This document shows positions 1-7,603 of a stretch of 30,025 bases of DNA, piece by piece. Every line of letters starts with the position of its first letter. Position 1 is the first letter of the stretch. The DNA is from an uncultured Streptococcus sp. (GTDB lineage Bacteria; Bacillota; Bacilli; Lactobacillales; Streptococcaceae). The notes under the pieces were generated by a model, which saw nothing but the letters and a program-made list of their open reading frames with translations, did no database searches and had not been told where the DNA came from. The DNA is taken from the NCBI GenBank assembly GCA_902470035.1, contig CABREZ010000004.1, positions 1-30,025 of the forward strand. The letters run 5' to 3'. The translations under genes were made by a program, and so were the position numbers.

Positions 1-165
1 GCCATCTCCGCTATTTGGGACAGCTTCTAATAGACGATTTAATTCGTAGTTTCCAACCTTTGTTTGGGCAAAAGTATTGTCGCGTAGGGTATATTTTTTA
101 ATATTTGGATGGATTGCGTATGTGTAATCGCAGTCTGTTAATGAGACAGAAGTTTCAAATGCCAT
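1..165 (-). CDS. DUF1831 family protein, N-terminal part (cut by window edge)
   Basis: The first 55 codons are present, beginning MAFETSVSLTDCDYTYAIHP and running off the left edge. The sequence matches my memory of the small DUF1831 proteins of lactic acid bacteria, whose function is unknown to me. The ATG lies inside the end of the cysteine desulfurase gene (11-bp overlap), so the two are translationally coupled. In streptococci this pair is usually next to the redox regulator gene rex, which may lie just outside the window. Overlap with a sulfur-mobilising enzyme suggests, but does not show, a role in sulfur or Fe-S metabolism. Confidence 0.75.
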   Translation of the reverse strand, partial: MAFETSVSLTDCDYTYAIHPNIKKYTLRDNTFAQTKVGNYELNRLLEAVPNSGDG

Positions 166-1282
166 GTAATTCTCCTAAAATTTTGTGAATGGTTGTAATA
201 AAAATATCGACTTCATCAGAAGTATTGAATTCAGATAAACTAATGCGAATAGATTCCTTCAAGCGAGGTGAATCTTCGCCATAATATGCTGCAAGGATGT
301 GACTTGGCTGAACAGTCCCCGCAGTACAAGCAGAGCCGGTTGAGACTGAAATCCCTGCCATGTCTAAACGAAGCAGTAAGATATCATTGCTGATACCGGG
401 GAAGCCAATATTTAAGACATGAGGAAGTTTGGAGTCTGTGCTATTCAGATAGAAATCTAGATCTTCTAGGCCAGTTAGGATACGTTCAGATAAGCTCTGA
501 ATATACTGATAATTTGCTTCTAACTGATCAGTTGCCTCTTTGAGGGCTTGAGCCATTCCAGCAATCGAAATCAAGTTCTCTGTACTTGCTCGACGCTTGT
601 CTTCTTGGTCCCCCCCATGTAAGAGATTGAAAAAGTCAGGCTTTCTAGCATAGAGGATGCCAACCCCTTTTGGCCCATGAAATTTATGGGCGGATGCGGT
701 TAGGAAATCGATTCCTAGCTCTTCTGGTGCTACAGCAAGTTTACCAACGGCCTGCACAGCATCGACATGAAAAGTAGCAGGATGGTCTTTTAAAAGGTCA
801 GAAATGGCCTTGATGGGTAAGAGATCGCCCGTTTCGTTATTGGCATACATGGTGGATACCAAAATAGTATCGGGACGAAGTGCAGCTCGAATATCTTCAG
901 GACGAATCTTTTGATCAACGGGTTGAATAACGGTCACTTCAAATCCAAACTCCTCGACCAAGTACTCAATCGGTTCCAAAACGGCATGGTGCTCAATAGC
1001 CGTGGTAATAATATGTTTTCCTTTTTGTCTATGTTTGAGACAGTAGCCCTTTATAACAGTGTTATTGCCTTCTGTCCCGCCAGAAGTGAAGGTGATCTGT
1101 TGACTAGAGGTTTTTAAACAAGTTGCAACACATTCCCTGGCATCTCTGAGAATTTTTTTTGCTTGGCGCCCGTGGGAGTGGAGACTAGATGGATTTCCAA
1201 AACTGGTTTCCATCGTTTCTGTCATGACCTTAATTACTCCTGGGCTTAGAGGAGTGGTTGCTGCATTGTCAAAATAAATCAC
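155..1282 (-). CDS. Cysteine desulfurase (NifS/IscS family)
   Basis: A PLP-dependent enzyme that takes sulfur from L-cysteine as a persulfide for Fe-S clusters or tRNA thiolation. The 375-residue protein has the family layout: N-terminal FDNAATTP, an EHHA motif near residue 98, the PLP-binding lysine K200 in SAHKFHGPKG, and the persulfide cysteine C319 in STGSACTAG. The start is GTG at 1282; an AAGGTGAT Shine-Dalgarno lies just upstream and the only nearby ATG (1287) is followed at once by a stop. It begins 9 bp after the PRPP synthetase gene and overlaps the DUF1831 start, so all three form one minus-strand operon. Which sulfur acceptor it serves cannot be read from sequence; no U-type scaffold gene is in the window. 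Confidence 0.93.
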   Translation of the reverse strand: MIYFDNAATTPLSPGVIKVMTETMETSFGNPSSLHSHGRQAKKILRDARECVATCLKTSSQQITFTSGGTEGNNTVIKGYCLKHRQKGKHIITTAIEHHAVLEPIEYLVEEFGFEVTVIQPVDQKIRPEDIRAALRPDTILVSTMYANNETGDLLPIKAISDLLKDHPATFHVDAVQAVGKLAVAPEELGIDFLTASAHKFHGPKGVGILYARKPDFFNLLHGGDQEDKRRASTENLISIAGMAQALKEATDQLEANYQYIQSLSERILTGLEDLDFYLNSTDSKLPHVLNIGFPGISNDILLLRLDMAGISVSTGSACTAGTVQPSHILAAYYGEDSPRLKESIRISLSEFNTSDEVDIFITTIHKILGELHGI

Positions 1283-1291
1283 GCCATCACC

Positions 1292-2248
1292 TTATTTCTT
1301 ATGGTATGCAAAGAGTGGACTAACTGGTTTACGCTCTTGGATACGAACAAGGGCATCCCCAATCAAATCGCTTGCAGTAATGTATTTTACATTTTTTGGT
1401 TTTTGTTCTTGGGTTGCTACAGAGTCTGTAACTAAAATTTCTTTAATTGGTGCTTGGTCTAGTAATTCTGCAGCTCCTTTAACGAAAAGTCCGTGACTAG
1501 AAACAGCATAAATCTCAGTAGCGCCATCTCGTTGGACAATTTTTGCAGCTTCAGAGAAGGTTTTTCCTGTATTCAAAATATCATCGATAAGGATTGCTTT
1601 TTTGCCTTTGACATCCCCGATGATGTAGCCTTCGTCACGGCTGGCATCGTCTTGGGCGTAGTCAATGATGGCAATTGGGGCATCTAGATATTCAGCAAGA
1701 TTACGTGCTCGTTTCACTCCGGAGTTTTTAGGACTGACAACCACTACATCTGAACCGGTTAAGCCCTGTTTGATATAGTGATCAGCAAATAGAGGAATCG
1801 TGAACAAGTTGTCTACTGGGATATCGAAGAAGCCTTGTACTTGAACGGCATGAAGATCGAGTGTTACAACACGGTCTACTCCTGCCTTGACCAACATATT
1901 GGCAACTAATTTTGCTGTAATCGGTTCGCGAGGAGCAGCGGTACGGTCTTGACGAGCATAACCAAAGTATGGAAGAACGACGTTAACGGTATGAGCACTA
2001 GCTCGTTGGCAAGCATCTACCATGATTAACAATTCCATCAAGTGATTGTTAACAGGGTAGCTGGTAGATTGGATGATATAAATATCATAGCCACGAACAC
2101 TTTCTTCGATATTAATTTGGATTTCACCATCTGAGAATTGACGTGAAGAAAGCTTTCCGAGTGGGATCCCAGCAACTTCCGAAATTTTTTTTGCAATTTC
2201 TTGATTGGAGTTAAGTGCGAAGAGCTTCATATTGTTTTTTTCTGACAT
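1292..2248 (-). CDS. prs2: Divergent ribose-phosphate pyrophosphokinase paralogue (Prs2 type)
   Basis: A class I PRPP synthetase homologue of 318 residues, normally making PRPP from ribose 5-phosphate and ATP for nucleotide, His and Trp synthesis. The ATP-binding region is intact (YFGYARQDRTAAPREPITAK, residues 94-113). Other active-site motifs are altered. The usual SPDHGG is SPKNSG (172-177). The flexible-loop DKRRP that follows IAII is DYAQD (196-200), which removes the catalytic Lys and Arg. The PRPP loop DDIIDTAGT reads DDILNTGKT (222-230). This matches the 'putative PRPP synthetase 2' annotated in several Firmicutes. I chose ATG 2248 (MSEKNNMKLF) because the in-frame ATG at 2263 sits inside its Shine-Dalgarno (GAGGATC). 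It heads an operon with the cysteine desulfurase. Confidence 0.88.
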   Translation of the reverse strand: MSEKNNMKLFALNSNQEIAKKISEVAGIPLGKLSSRQFSDGEIQINIEESVRGYDIYIIQSTSYPVNNHLMELLIMVDACQRASAHTVNVVLPYFGYARQDRTAAPREPITAKLVANMLVKAGVDRVVTLDLHAVQVQGFFDIPVDNLFTIPLFADHYIKQGLTGSDVVVVSPKNSGVKRARNLAEYLDAPIAIIDYAQDDASRDEGYIIGDVKGKKAILIDDILNTGKTFSEAAKIVQRDGATEIYAVSSHGLFVKGAAELLDQAPIKEILVTDSVATQEQKPKNVKYITASDLIGDALVRIQERKPVSPLFAYHKK

Positions 2249-2285
2249 GTGTTTGATCCTCATTTAGATATTTTTGTCTAGTCTT

Positions 2286-2294
2286 ATTTTAGCA
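2286..2294 (-). promoter_or_regulatory. Possible extended -10 promoter for prs2
   Basis: On the minus strand the gap between the CYTH gene and prs2 holds TGCTAAAAT, an extended -10 (TGn plus TAAAAT), about 40 bp before the prs2 start. No good -35 hexamer is visible, so prs2 may also be read through from the CYTH gene. Confidence 0.35.
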
Positions 2295-2310
2295 AAAAAA
2301 TTCAGTAATT

Positions 2311-2877
2311 TCAGCTTTTTAGCAAACTTTGGGCCAATCTTGCTACTTTACTTTTTGCTGGCTTGTATTCAATTTGTTTTTCTTTGAGAAATTCGTGAAA
2401 ATAAGTTTCATCTGAGGCTGCATCCACCTCCATTTCCAATTCATAGTCCTCAATAGAGTTATAGCGACTACGGTCAAAGGCTAATAAGCCTTTAGGGATT
2501 TTTTTCTCTCGTCTCTCTGTTTCTAGACTTCCCCAGACATCTAAGGCAGATAGTAGGATTCCTGAATCAGTGAGAAAGTTGGCAATCTCACCTTTAGGGA
2601 TTTTTTTCTTGGATAGAAAGGCTTCTACTTGATCAAATGTAAGGGCTTGATTGTATTCGAAATGTCCTGCTTCTTGCGGTACTTTAAGGGTTAGCTCAGC
2701 CCGATCCGCTAAGGTACGAATGCGCAAGGCCATCTGATGATTTCGGATAGCTTGGTCAGGCGTATCGATATAGTGATTGGTTTGTTGGATAGGAGGTTGG
2801 TCCTTGAAAAAATCTTCAAGAGAGTGGTATTCTTCCTTGGTTAATAAGGTTTTAAATTCAATTTCTAAATGATTCAT
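2311..2877 (-). CDS. CYTH domain protein (triphosphate tunnel metalloenzyme family)
   Basis: A 188-residue protein with the family signature near its N-terminus, ExExK as EIEFK (residues 5-9), which lines the acidic/basic tunnel that binds triphosphate and metal. Basic and acidic pairs recur along the chain (LRIRT, LTLKVP, ELEMEVD), as expected for the eight-strand tunnel. Related bacterial enzymes hydrolyse inorganic triphosphate, thiamine triphosphate or make cAMP; which applies here cannot be told. It starts with a good Shine-Dalgarno (AAAGGA) and is divergent from relQ, an arrangement I recall from other streptococci. Co-location with an alarmone synthetase suggests a nucleotide or polyphosphate link (inference). 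Confidence 0.88.
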   Translation of the reverse strand: MNHLEIEFKTLLTKEEYHSLEDFFKDQPPIQQTNHYIDTPDQAIRNHQMALRIRTLADRAELTLKVPQEAGHFEYNQALTFDQVEAFLSKKKIPKGEIANFLTDSGILLSALDVWGSLETERREKKIPKGLLAFDRSRYNSIEDYELEMEVDAASDETYFHEFLKEKQIEYKPAKSKVARLAQSLLKS

Positions 2878-2912
2878 AGCTACGTCCTTTTCTTTCGTTT
2901 GAAAGCTCTTTA

Positions 2913-2921
2913 TGATATAAT
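2913..2921 (+). promoter_or_regulatory. Promoter of the relQ operon (extended -10)
   Basis: TGATATAAT, a full extended -10, stands 51 bp before the relQ ATG. The expected -35 position reads TTTCGT, a poor match, so the TGn element probably matters. The predicted start near 2928 coincides with that of the opposing CYTH promoter, so the two transcripts diverge through each other's promoter. Confidence 0.6.
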
Positions 2922-2934
2922 AATAGATGTGTTT

Positions 2935-2963
2935 ATTTTATACAAAAAACTTTGAGATGACAA
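2935..2963 (-). promoter_or_regulatory. Promoter of the CYTH gene
   Basis: On the minus strand: -35 TTGTCA (2958-2963), exactly 17 bp, -10 TAAAAT (2935-2940). The predicted start near 2928 gives a leader of about 50 nt. It lies over the transcription start region of relQ on the other strand. Confidence 0.65.
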
Positions 2964-2972
2964 GGTGATTCA

Positions 2973-3644
2973 ATGGCGATTGATTGGGAAAATTTTTTAG
3001 ATCCCTATATCCAAGCAGTTGGGGAATTGAAGATTAAACTTCGTGGGATAAGAAAGCAGTATCGCAAACAACAAAAGCATTCCCCAATCGAGTTTGTGAC
3101 CGGTCGTGTGAAGCCGATTGAGAGTATTCTCGAAAAGATGGAACGCAGAAGTATTTCTGAAGAGAACCTGGCTCAAGATATGCAAGATATTGCTGGTCTG
3201 CGGGTCATGGTTCAATTTGTCGACGACGTGGATGAAGTCCTAGAAGTCCTGCGGAAGCGTCAGGATATGCGTGTGGTTCAAGAACGCGACTATATTCGTC
3301 ACAAGAAATCAAGTGGGTATCGAAGCTACCATGTAGTGGTTGAATATCCAGTAGATACCATTAATGGCTATGAAACGATTTTGGCAGAGATACAGATTCG
3401 TACCCTGTCTATGAATTTTTGGGCTACCATTGAACACTCACTAAATTACAAATATAAAGGAGATTTTCCGGACGAGATTAAGAAACGTCTTGAAGTCACT
3501 GCGAATTTGGCCTATCAACTCGATGAGGAAATGGGAGCCATTCGTGATGCCATTCAGGAGGCGCAAGCTCTTTTTGATCCTATGCATCGTAAATTAAACG
3601 ATGGCGTCGGAAATAGTGATGATACAGATGAGGACTACAGGTAA
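2973..3644 (+). CDS. relQ: Small alarmone synthetase RelQ ((p)ppGpp synthetase)
   Basis: A 223-residue single-domain enzyme that transfers pyrophosphate from ATP to GDP or GTP. Synthetase motifs are present in order: DIAGLRVMVQF (about 69-79), RDYIRHKKSSGYRSYH (about 107-122) for nucleotide binding, and AEIQIRTLSMNFWATIEHSL with the catalytic Glu (about 138-157). There is no HD hydrolase, TGS or ACT domain, so it is a synthetase-only small alarmone synthetase, unlike bifunctional Rel. Shine-Dalgarno AAGGTGAT precedes the ATG. It leads the operon relQ-nadK-RluA-pta, an order described for Streptococcus mutans. RelQ enzymes are tetramers that respond to pppGpp and RNA (family knowledge). Confidence 0.95.
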   Translation: MAIDWENFLDPYIQAVGELKIKLRGIRKQYRKQQKHSPIEFVTGRVKPIESILEKMERRSISEENLAQDMQDIAGLRVMVQFVDDVDEVLEVLRKRQDMRVVQERDYIRHKKSSGYRSYHVVVEYPVDTINGYETILAEIQIRTLSMNFWATIEHSLNYKYKGDFPDEIKKRLEVTANLAYQLDEEMGAIRDAIQEAQALFDPMHRKLNDGVGNSDDTDEDYR

Positions 3645-4446
3645 GAAGGTTTCGATTATTCGAAATCGAAAACGCCAGAGCGAAGAGGTTTTTCAACAAC
3701 TTCGTTATAAATTAAAAAAGAATAATTTTATCTTAACTGAGAAGCATCCGGATATCGTGATCTCTATCGGTGGGGATGGCATGTTGCTTTCGGCTTTTCA
3801 TAAATACGAGAGTCAATTAGATCGGGTTCGTTTTGTTGGGGTGCATACAGGGCATCTTGGATTTTATACGGACTATTTAGATGATGAGATTGACAAGTTG
3901 GTAGAAAATCTCAAGTTCGATACAGGTGCCAAGGTATCTTACCCAATCCTTAATGTCAAAGTGACCTTTGACAATGGGGATACGAAGATTATGCGAGCTC
4001 TTAACGAAGCGACGATCAAACGCAGCGATCGAACCATGGTAGCTGATTTAACCATCAATGGCGTTCATTTCGAGCGGTTTAGAGGGGATGGTATTACGGT
4101 TTCGACCCCTACAGGTAGTACAGCTTATAACAAATCTTTGGGAGGAGCTGTTCTTCATCCGACCATCGAAGCGCTTCAAATTGCTGAAATCGCTAGTCTG
4201 AATAATCGTGTCTATCGAACTTTGGGGTCATCGATTATTGTTCCCAAAAAAGATAAGATTGAAATTACGCCTAGCCGGCCAGGTTTTCACATTCTCTCTG
4301 TTGATAATTCAACCTATTCTTATCGAAATATCGCCCATATCGAGTACCAGATTGATAACCACAAGATCAATTTCGTAGCGAGCCCAAGTCATACCAGTTT
4401 CTGGAATCGGGTCAAGGATGCCTTTATCGGAGATATTGACGAATGA
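3628..4446 (+). CDS. nadK: NAD kinase
   Basis: Phosphorylates NAD to NADP. Diagnostic motifs are ISIGGDGMLLSAFHKY (catalytic Asp in GGDG), the LNEATIKRSDR segment with the conserved NE, and STPTGSTAYNKSLGG, followed by the C-terminal beta-sandwich. I chose ATG 3628 (MRTTGKKVSI, 272 residues) because it aligns with streptococcal homologues as I recall them; in-frame ATGs at 3601 and 3619 are alternatives and the latter has GGAA 6 nt upstream. The gene overlaps the end of relQ by 17 bp and the next gene by 4 bp (ATGA), so translation is coupled. The operon ties alarmone synthesis to NADP supply. Confidence 0.93.
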   Translation: MRTTGKKVSIIRNRKRQSEEVFQQLRYKLKKNNFILTEKHPDIVISIGGDGMLLSAFHKYESQLDRVRFVGVHTGHLGFYTDYLDDEIDKLVENLKFDTGAKVSYPILNVKVTFDNGDTKIMRALNEATIKRSDRTMVADLTINGVHFERFRGDGITVSTPTGSTAYNKSLGGAVLHPTIEALQIAEIASLNNRVYRTLGSSIIVPKKDKIEITPSRPGFHILSVDNSTYSYRNIAHIEYQIDNHKINFVASPSHTSFWNRVKDAFIGDIDE

Positions 4447-5333
4447 GGTTCGAGTTTATTGCAGATGAACATGTTAAGGTTAAAACCTTTCTGAAGAAAC
4501 ATCAGGTTTCAAAAGGCTTATTGGCCAAGATCAAGTTTTCTGGAGGCCAGATTTTAGTCAATGGCGTCGAACAAAATGCCATTTATCTCCTCGATATAGG
4601 AGATAAGGTAACGATTGATATTCCCTCTGAGGAAGGTTATGAAGCCTTGGAGGCCATTGATCGTGATTTGGAAATCTTGTACGAGGATGATCATTTCTTG
4701 GTCCTCAATAAACCTGCAGGAGTGGCATCCATTCCTAGCTCTCTTCATTCCAATACCATTGCAAACTTTGTCAAGGGCTACTATGTTCGCAATCAGTATG
4801 AAAATCAGCTCGTTCATATTGTCACCCGTTTAGACAAGGATACCAGTGGAATCATGCTCTTTGCTAAACATGGCTATGCCCATGCTCGCTTAGATAAACA
4901 ACTTCAGGCCAAGACCATCCAAAAACGTTACTTTGCATTGGTAAAGGGGAAGGATGAGTTGGCAAGTAAGGGTGACATCATTGCCCCCATTGCGCGTGAT
5001 GAAGACTCCATCATTACGCGAAAGGTAGCAAAAGGTGGCAAATATGCTCATACCAGCTACCAAGTTGTTCAGTCTTTTGGTGATATTCATCTAGTGGATA
5101 TCCAGTTGCATACAGGCCGGACCCATCAGATTCGCGTTCATTTTTCTCATATTGGTTTTCCACTTTTGGGAGATGATCTCTATGGAGGTTCGTTAGAAGA
5201 TGGGATTCTTCGACAAGCCTTGCATTGCCATTCCTTGGCTTTCTATCATCCTTTTTTGGAAGAGGAGCTCCGAATTGAAAGCTCTTTGCCAGATGATTTT
5301 AGCCAAGTTTTAAAACAGTTATCAAATATTTAA
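4443..5333 (+). CDS. RluA-family pseudouridine synthase (RluD-like)
   Basis: A 296-residue enzyme expected to isomerise uridine in 23S rRNA (RluC/RluD type) or tRNA. The N-terminal part (about 1-70) looks like an S4 RNA-binding domain (FLKKHQVSKGLLAKIKFSGG). The catalytic domain follows with LNKPAGV (about 90-96) and the catalytic Asp in HIVTRLDKDTSGIMLFAK (about 125-142), then LHTGRTHQIRVH and GDDLYGG. It overlaps nadK by ATGA. The exact target base cannot be predicted. In S. mutans the corresponding operon gene is called rluE. Confidence 0.92.
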   Translation: MRFEFIADEHVKVKTFLKKHQVSKGLLAKIKFSGGQILVNGVEQNAIYLLDIGDKVTIDIPSEEGYEALEAIDRDLEILYEDDHFLVLNKPAGVASIPSSLHSNTIANFVKGYYVRNQYENQLVHIVTRLDKDTSGIMLFAKHGYAHARLDKQLQAKTIQKRYFALVKGKDELASKGDIIAPIARDEDSIITRKVAKGGKYAHTSYQVVQSFGDIHLVDIQLHTGRTHQIRVHFSHIGFPLLGDDLYGGSLEDGILRQALHCHSLAFYHPFLEEELRIESSLPDDFSQVLKQLSNI

Positions 5334-5354
5334 TTTTTTTCAAAGGAGAAACTC

Positions 5355-6329
5355 ATGGAAGTTTTTGAAAGCCTCAAAGCCAACCTCGTTGGTAAGAATG
5401 CTCGTATTGTGTTACCAGAAGGGGAAGAGCCTCGTATTCTGCAAGCAGCAAAACGGATTGTAAAAGAAACAGACGTTACACCTGTCTTGCTTGGTAATCC
5501 AGATAAGATTCGTATTTACCTTGAAATTGAAGGAGTTTTGGAAGGATACGAAGTTATCGACCCGCATTCTTACGCAGGCTTTGATGAGATGGTAGCTTCC
5601 TTGGTAGAACGTCGTAAGGGTAAAATGATAGAAGAAGAAGCGCGTCAAATTTTGCAAGATGATGTCAACTACTTTGGTGTCATGTTGGTACATCTGGGAA
5701 TCGTTGATGGTATGGTTTCAGGTGCCATTCACTCAACAGCTGCTACTGTTCGTCCAGCTCTTCAAATTATCAAAACTCGTTCAAATGTCAAACGTACTTC
5801 GGGTGCTTTCCTCATGGTTCGTGGATCTGAACGTTACTTGTTTGGAGACTGTGCGATTAACATCAATCCAGATGCTGAAGGCTTGGCTGAAATTGCCATC
5901 AACTCTGCTATCACAGCCAAGATGTTTGGAATTGATCCAAAAATCGCCATGTTGAGTTATTCAACCAAAGGCTCTGGTTTCGGTGAAAGTGTTGATAAGG
6001 TTGTTGAAGCAACAAAAATTGCGCATGAACTTCGTCCAGATTTAGAAATTGATGGAGAATTGCAATTTGACGCTGCTTTTGTACCAGAAACAGCAGCATT
6101 GAAAGCTCCAGGAAGTAAGGTGGCAGGACAAGCCAATGTCTTTATCTTCCCAGGTATTGAAGCAGGTAATATTGGTTACAAGATGGCAGAACGTCTTGGA
6201 GGCTTTGCAGCAGTCGGTCCAGTATTGCAAGGATTGAACAAGCCAGTGAATGACCTCTCTCGTGGATGTAATGCTGATGATGTCTTTAAATTGACCTTGA
6301 TTACAGCTGCTCAAGCGGTAGAACAATAA
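5355..6329 (+). CDS. pta: Phosphate acetyltransferase (phosphotransacetylase)
   Basis: Interconverts acetyl-CoA and acetyl phosphate in the cytoplasm, feeding acetate kinase in mixed-acid fermentation. The 324-residue length fits the short (non-DRTGG) Pta class. Recognisable segments are VLPEGEEPRILQAA near the N-terminus, the phosphate-site region GMVSGAIHSTAATVRPALQI, the MLSYSTKGSG motif, and NVFIFPGIEAGNIGYKMAERLGG near the end. Shine-Dalgarno AAAGGAG lies 7 nt before the ATG. It is the last gene of the relQ operon and is followed by a clear terminator. A gap of only 21 bp from the pseudouridine synthase gene argues for co-transcription. Confidence 0.96.
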   Translation: MEVFESLKANLVGKNARIVLPEGEEPRILQAAKRIVKETDVTPVLLGNPDKIRIYLEIEGVLEGYEVIDPHSYAGFDEMVASLVERRKGKMIEEEARQILQDDVNYFGVMLVHLGIVDGMVSGAIHSTAATVRPALQIIKTRSNVKRTSGAFLMVRGSERYLFGDCAININPDAEGLAEIAINSAITAKMFGIDPKIAMLSYSTKGSGFGESVDKVVEATKIAHELRPDLEIDGELQFDAAFVPETAALKAPGSKVAGQANVFIFPGIEAGNIGYKMAERLGGFAAVGPVLQGLNKPVNDLSRGCNADDVFKLTLITAAQAVEQ

Positions 6330-6340
6330 GAATCTAGTTA

Positions 6341-6366
6341 GGCTCAGGAACCACCTGAGTCTTTTT
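6341..6366 (+). terminator. Intrinsic terminator of the relQ-pta operon
   Basis: GGCTCAGG and CCTGAGTC form an 8-bp stem (one G-U pair) with loop AACCA, followed by five T. Confidence 0.85.
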
Positions 6367-6404
6367 CTGTTTAAAACAGAATTTCTTATTCCTGTATCAT
6401 TCTA

Positions 6405-6413
6405 TGGTATACT
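6405..6413 (+). promoter_or_regulatory. Extended -10 promoter of mutY, 6 nt from the start codon
   Basis: TGGTATACT is an extended -10; the hexamer TATACT (6408-6413) is followed by six bases and then the mutY ATG. Transcription would be expected to begin at or within a base or two of the ATG. No Shine-Dalgarno is present, so the message looks leaderless. Confidence 0.6.
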
Positions 6414-6419
6414 AAGAAC

Positions 6420-7574
6420 ATGTTAGATTTAAAAGATTACGGAATTACCATGTGGGAGGAGAAAAAAATTGCTTCTTTCCGAGAAAAGTTATTAGCATGG
6501 TACGATGAGTATAAGCGGGACCTTCCATGGAGACGAACGCAGGATCCCTATAAAATATGGATTTCAGAGATTATGCTTCAGCAGACGCGTGTGGATACCG
6601 TGATTCCCTATTATGAACGCTTTTTAGACTGGTTTCCAACTATTAAGGATCTGGCCAATGCACCAGAAGAAAAGCTTCTAAAAGCTTGGGAAGGTTTGGG
6701 CTATTACTCAAGGGTTCGCAACATGCAGAAAGCTGCTCAGCAGATGATGGAAGACCACGGAGGTGTGTTTCCATCAAGCTATGAGGCTATCTCAAAACTC
6801 AAGGGAATTGGGCCTTATACTGCTGGTGCCATTGCGAGTATTGCTTTTGGTTTGCCAGAGCCAGCAGTGGATGGCAATGTCATGCGGGTTTTAGCTCGTT
6901 TGTTTGAGGTGGACTACGATATCGGAGTCCCGACCAATCGCAAGATTTTTCAGGCCATGATGGAAGTCTTGATCGATCCAGAGCGTCCGGGTGATTTCAA
7001 TCAGGCTTTGATGGATTTGGGCTCAGATATTGAATCACCAGTCAATCCACGGCCCGAAGAGAGTCCTGTAAAAGAGTTTAGCGCGGCCTATCAGCATGGG
7101 ACCATGGATCGCTATCCCATCAAGGCTCCAAAGAAGAAACCAGTGCCAGTCTATCTAACAGCTTTTATTATAAAGGATAGTCAAGGGCGCTACCTGCTGG
7201 AAAAAAATGAGCGAGAAGGACTCTTGTCAGGCTTCTGGCATTTTCCCTTGATTGAAGTGGATAGCCTATCGGAGAACCTGGGCCAATTGTCTCTACTGGA
7301 TGAGAAAGAACAAGCAGTGGGCAATCTAGAGATTCTCTCCTTTGAACAGGACTATGATTTGGTTATTGATTGGCAAGACAGAACTTATCCCATGGTCCAG
7401 CATGTCTTTTCGCACCGCAAGTGGCAGGTTCAAATCCAGTACGGATTGGTAAAAGAAGGAGAACAAGCAACCAGTGAATCAACTATTTGGTTAAAACCGG
7501 AAGAATTTTCGGCCTATCCTTTTGCCAAACCCCAGCAGAAGATTTGGACGACTTTTACAGAAAATGAAAATTAG
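6420..7574 (+). CDS. mutY: A/G-specific adenine glycosylase MutY, cluster-less form
   Basis: Removes adenine mispaired with 8-oxoguanine. The 384-residue protein has the HhH glycosylase domain with catalytic E50 (WISEIMLQQT), the helix-hairpin-helix LKGIGPYTAGAIAS with Y133, and the essential D151 in VDGNVMRVLAR. The C-terminal domain (about 240-380) is MutT-like and carries FSH (in VQHVFSHRKW), the 8-oxoG sensing loop. The segment that normally holds the [4Fe-4S] cysteines (C-x6-C-x2-C-x5-C) is kept in length at residues 201-224 (from GSDIESPVNP), but all four cysteines are replaced; the whole protein has no cysteine. Start MLDLKDYGI is kept as it matches homologues I recall, although there is no Shine-Dalgarno. 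It is monocistronic. Confidence 0.94.
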   Translation: MLDLKDYGITMWEEKKIASFREKLLAWYDEYKRDLPWRRTQDPYKIWISEIMLQQTRVDTVIPYYERFLDWFPTIKDLANAPEEKLLKAWEGLGYYSRVRNMQKAAQQMMEDHGGVFPSSYEAISKLKGIGPYTAGAIASIAFGLPEPAVDGNVMRVLARLFEVDYDIGVPTNRKIFQAMMEVLIDPERPGDFNQALMDLGSDIESPVNPRPEESPVKEFSAAYQHGTMDRYPIKAPKKKPVPVYLTAFIIKDSQGRYLLEKNEREGLLSGFWHFPLIEVDSLSENLGQLSLLDEKEQAVGNLEILSFEQDYDLVIDWQDRTYPMVQHVFSHRKWQVQIQYGLVKEGEQATSESTIWLKPEEFSAYPFAKPQQKIWTTFTENEN

Positions 7575-7603
7575 CTAGAGATTATTCTCTAGCTAATTTT
7601 TTT
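7571..7603. terminator. Bidirectional terminator between mutY and the thioredoxin-like gene
   Basis: A perfect 11-bp inverted repeat, TTAGCTAGAGA and TCTCTAGCTAA, with loop TTAT, followed by seven T on the plus strand. The mutY stop codon lies inside the left arm. On the minus strand the T tail is poor (upstream AAAATGAAAA), so it serves mutY mainly and the thioredoxin-like gene less well. Confidence 0.88.
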
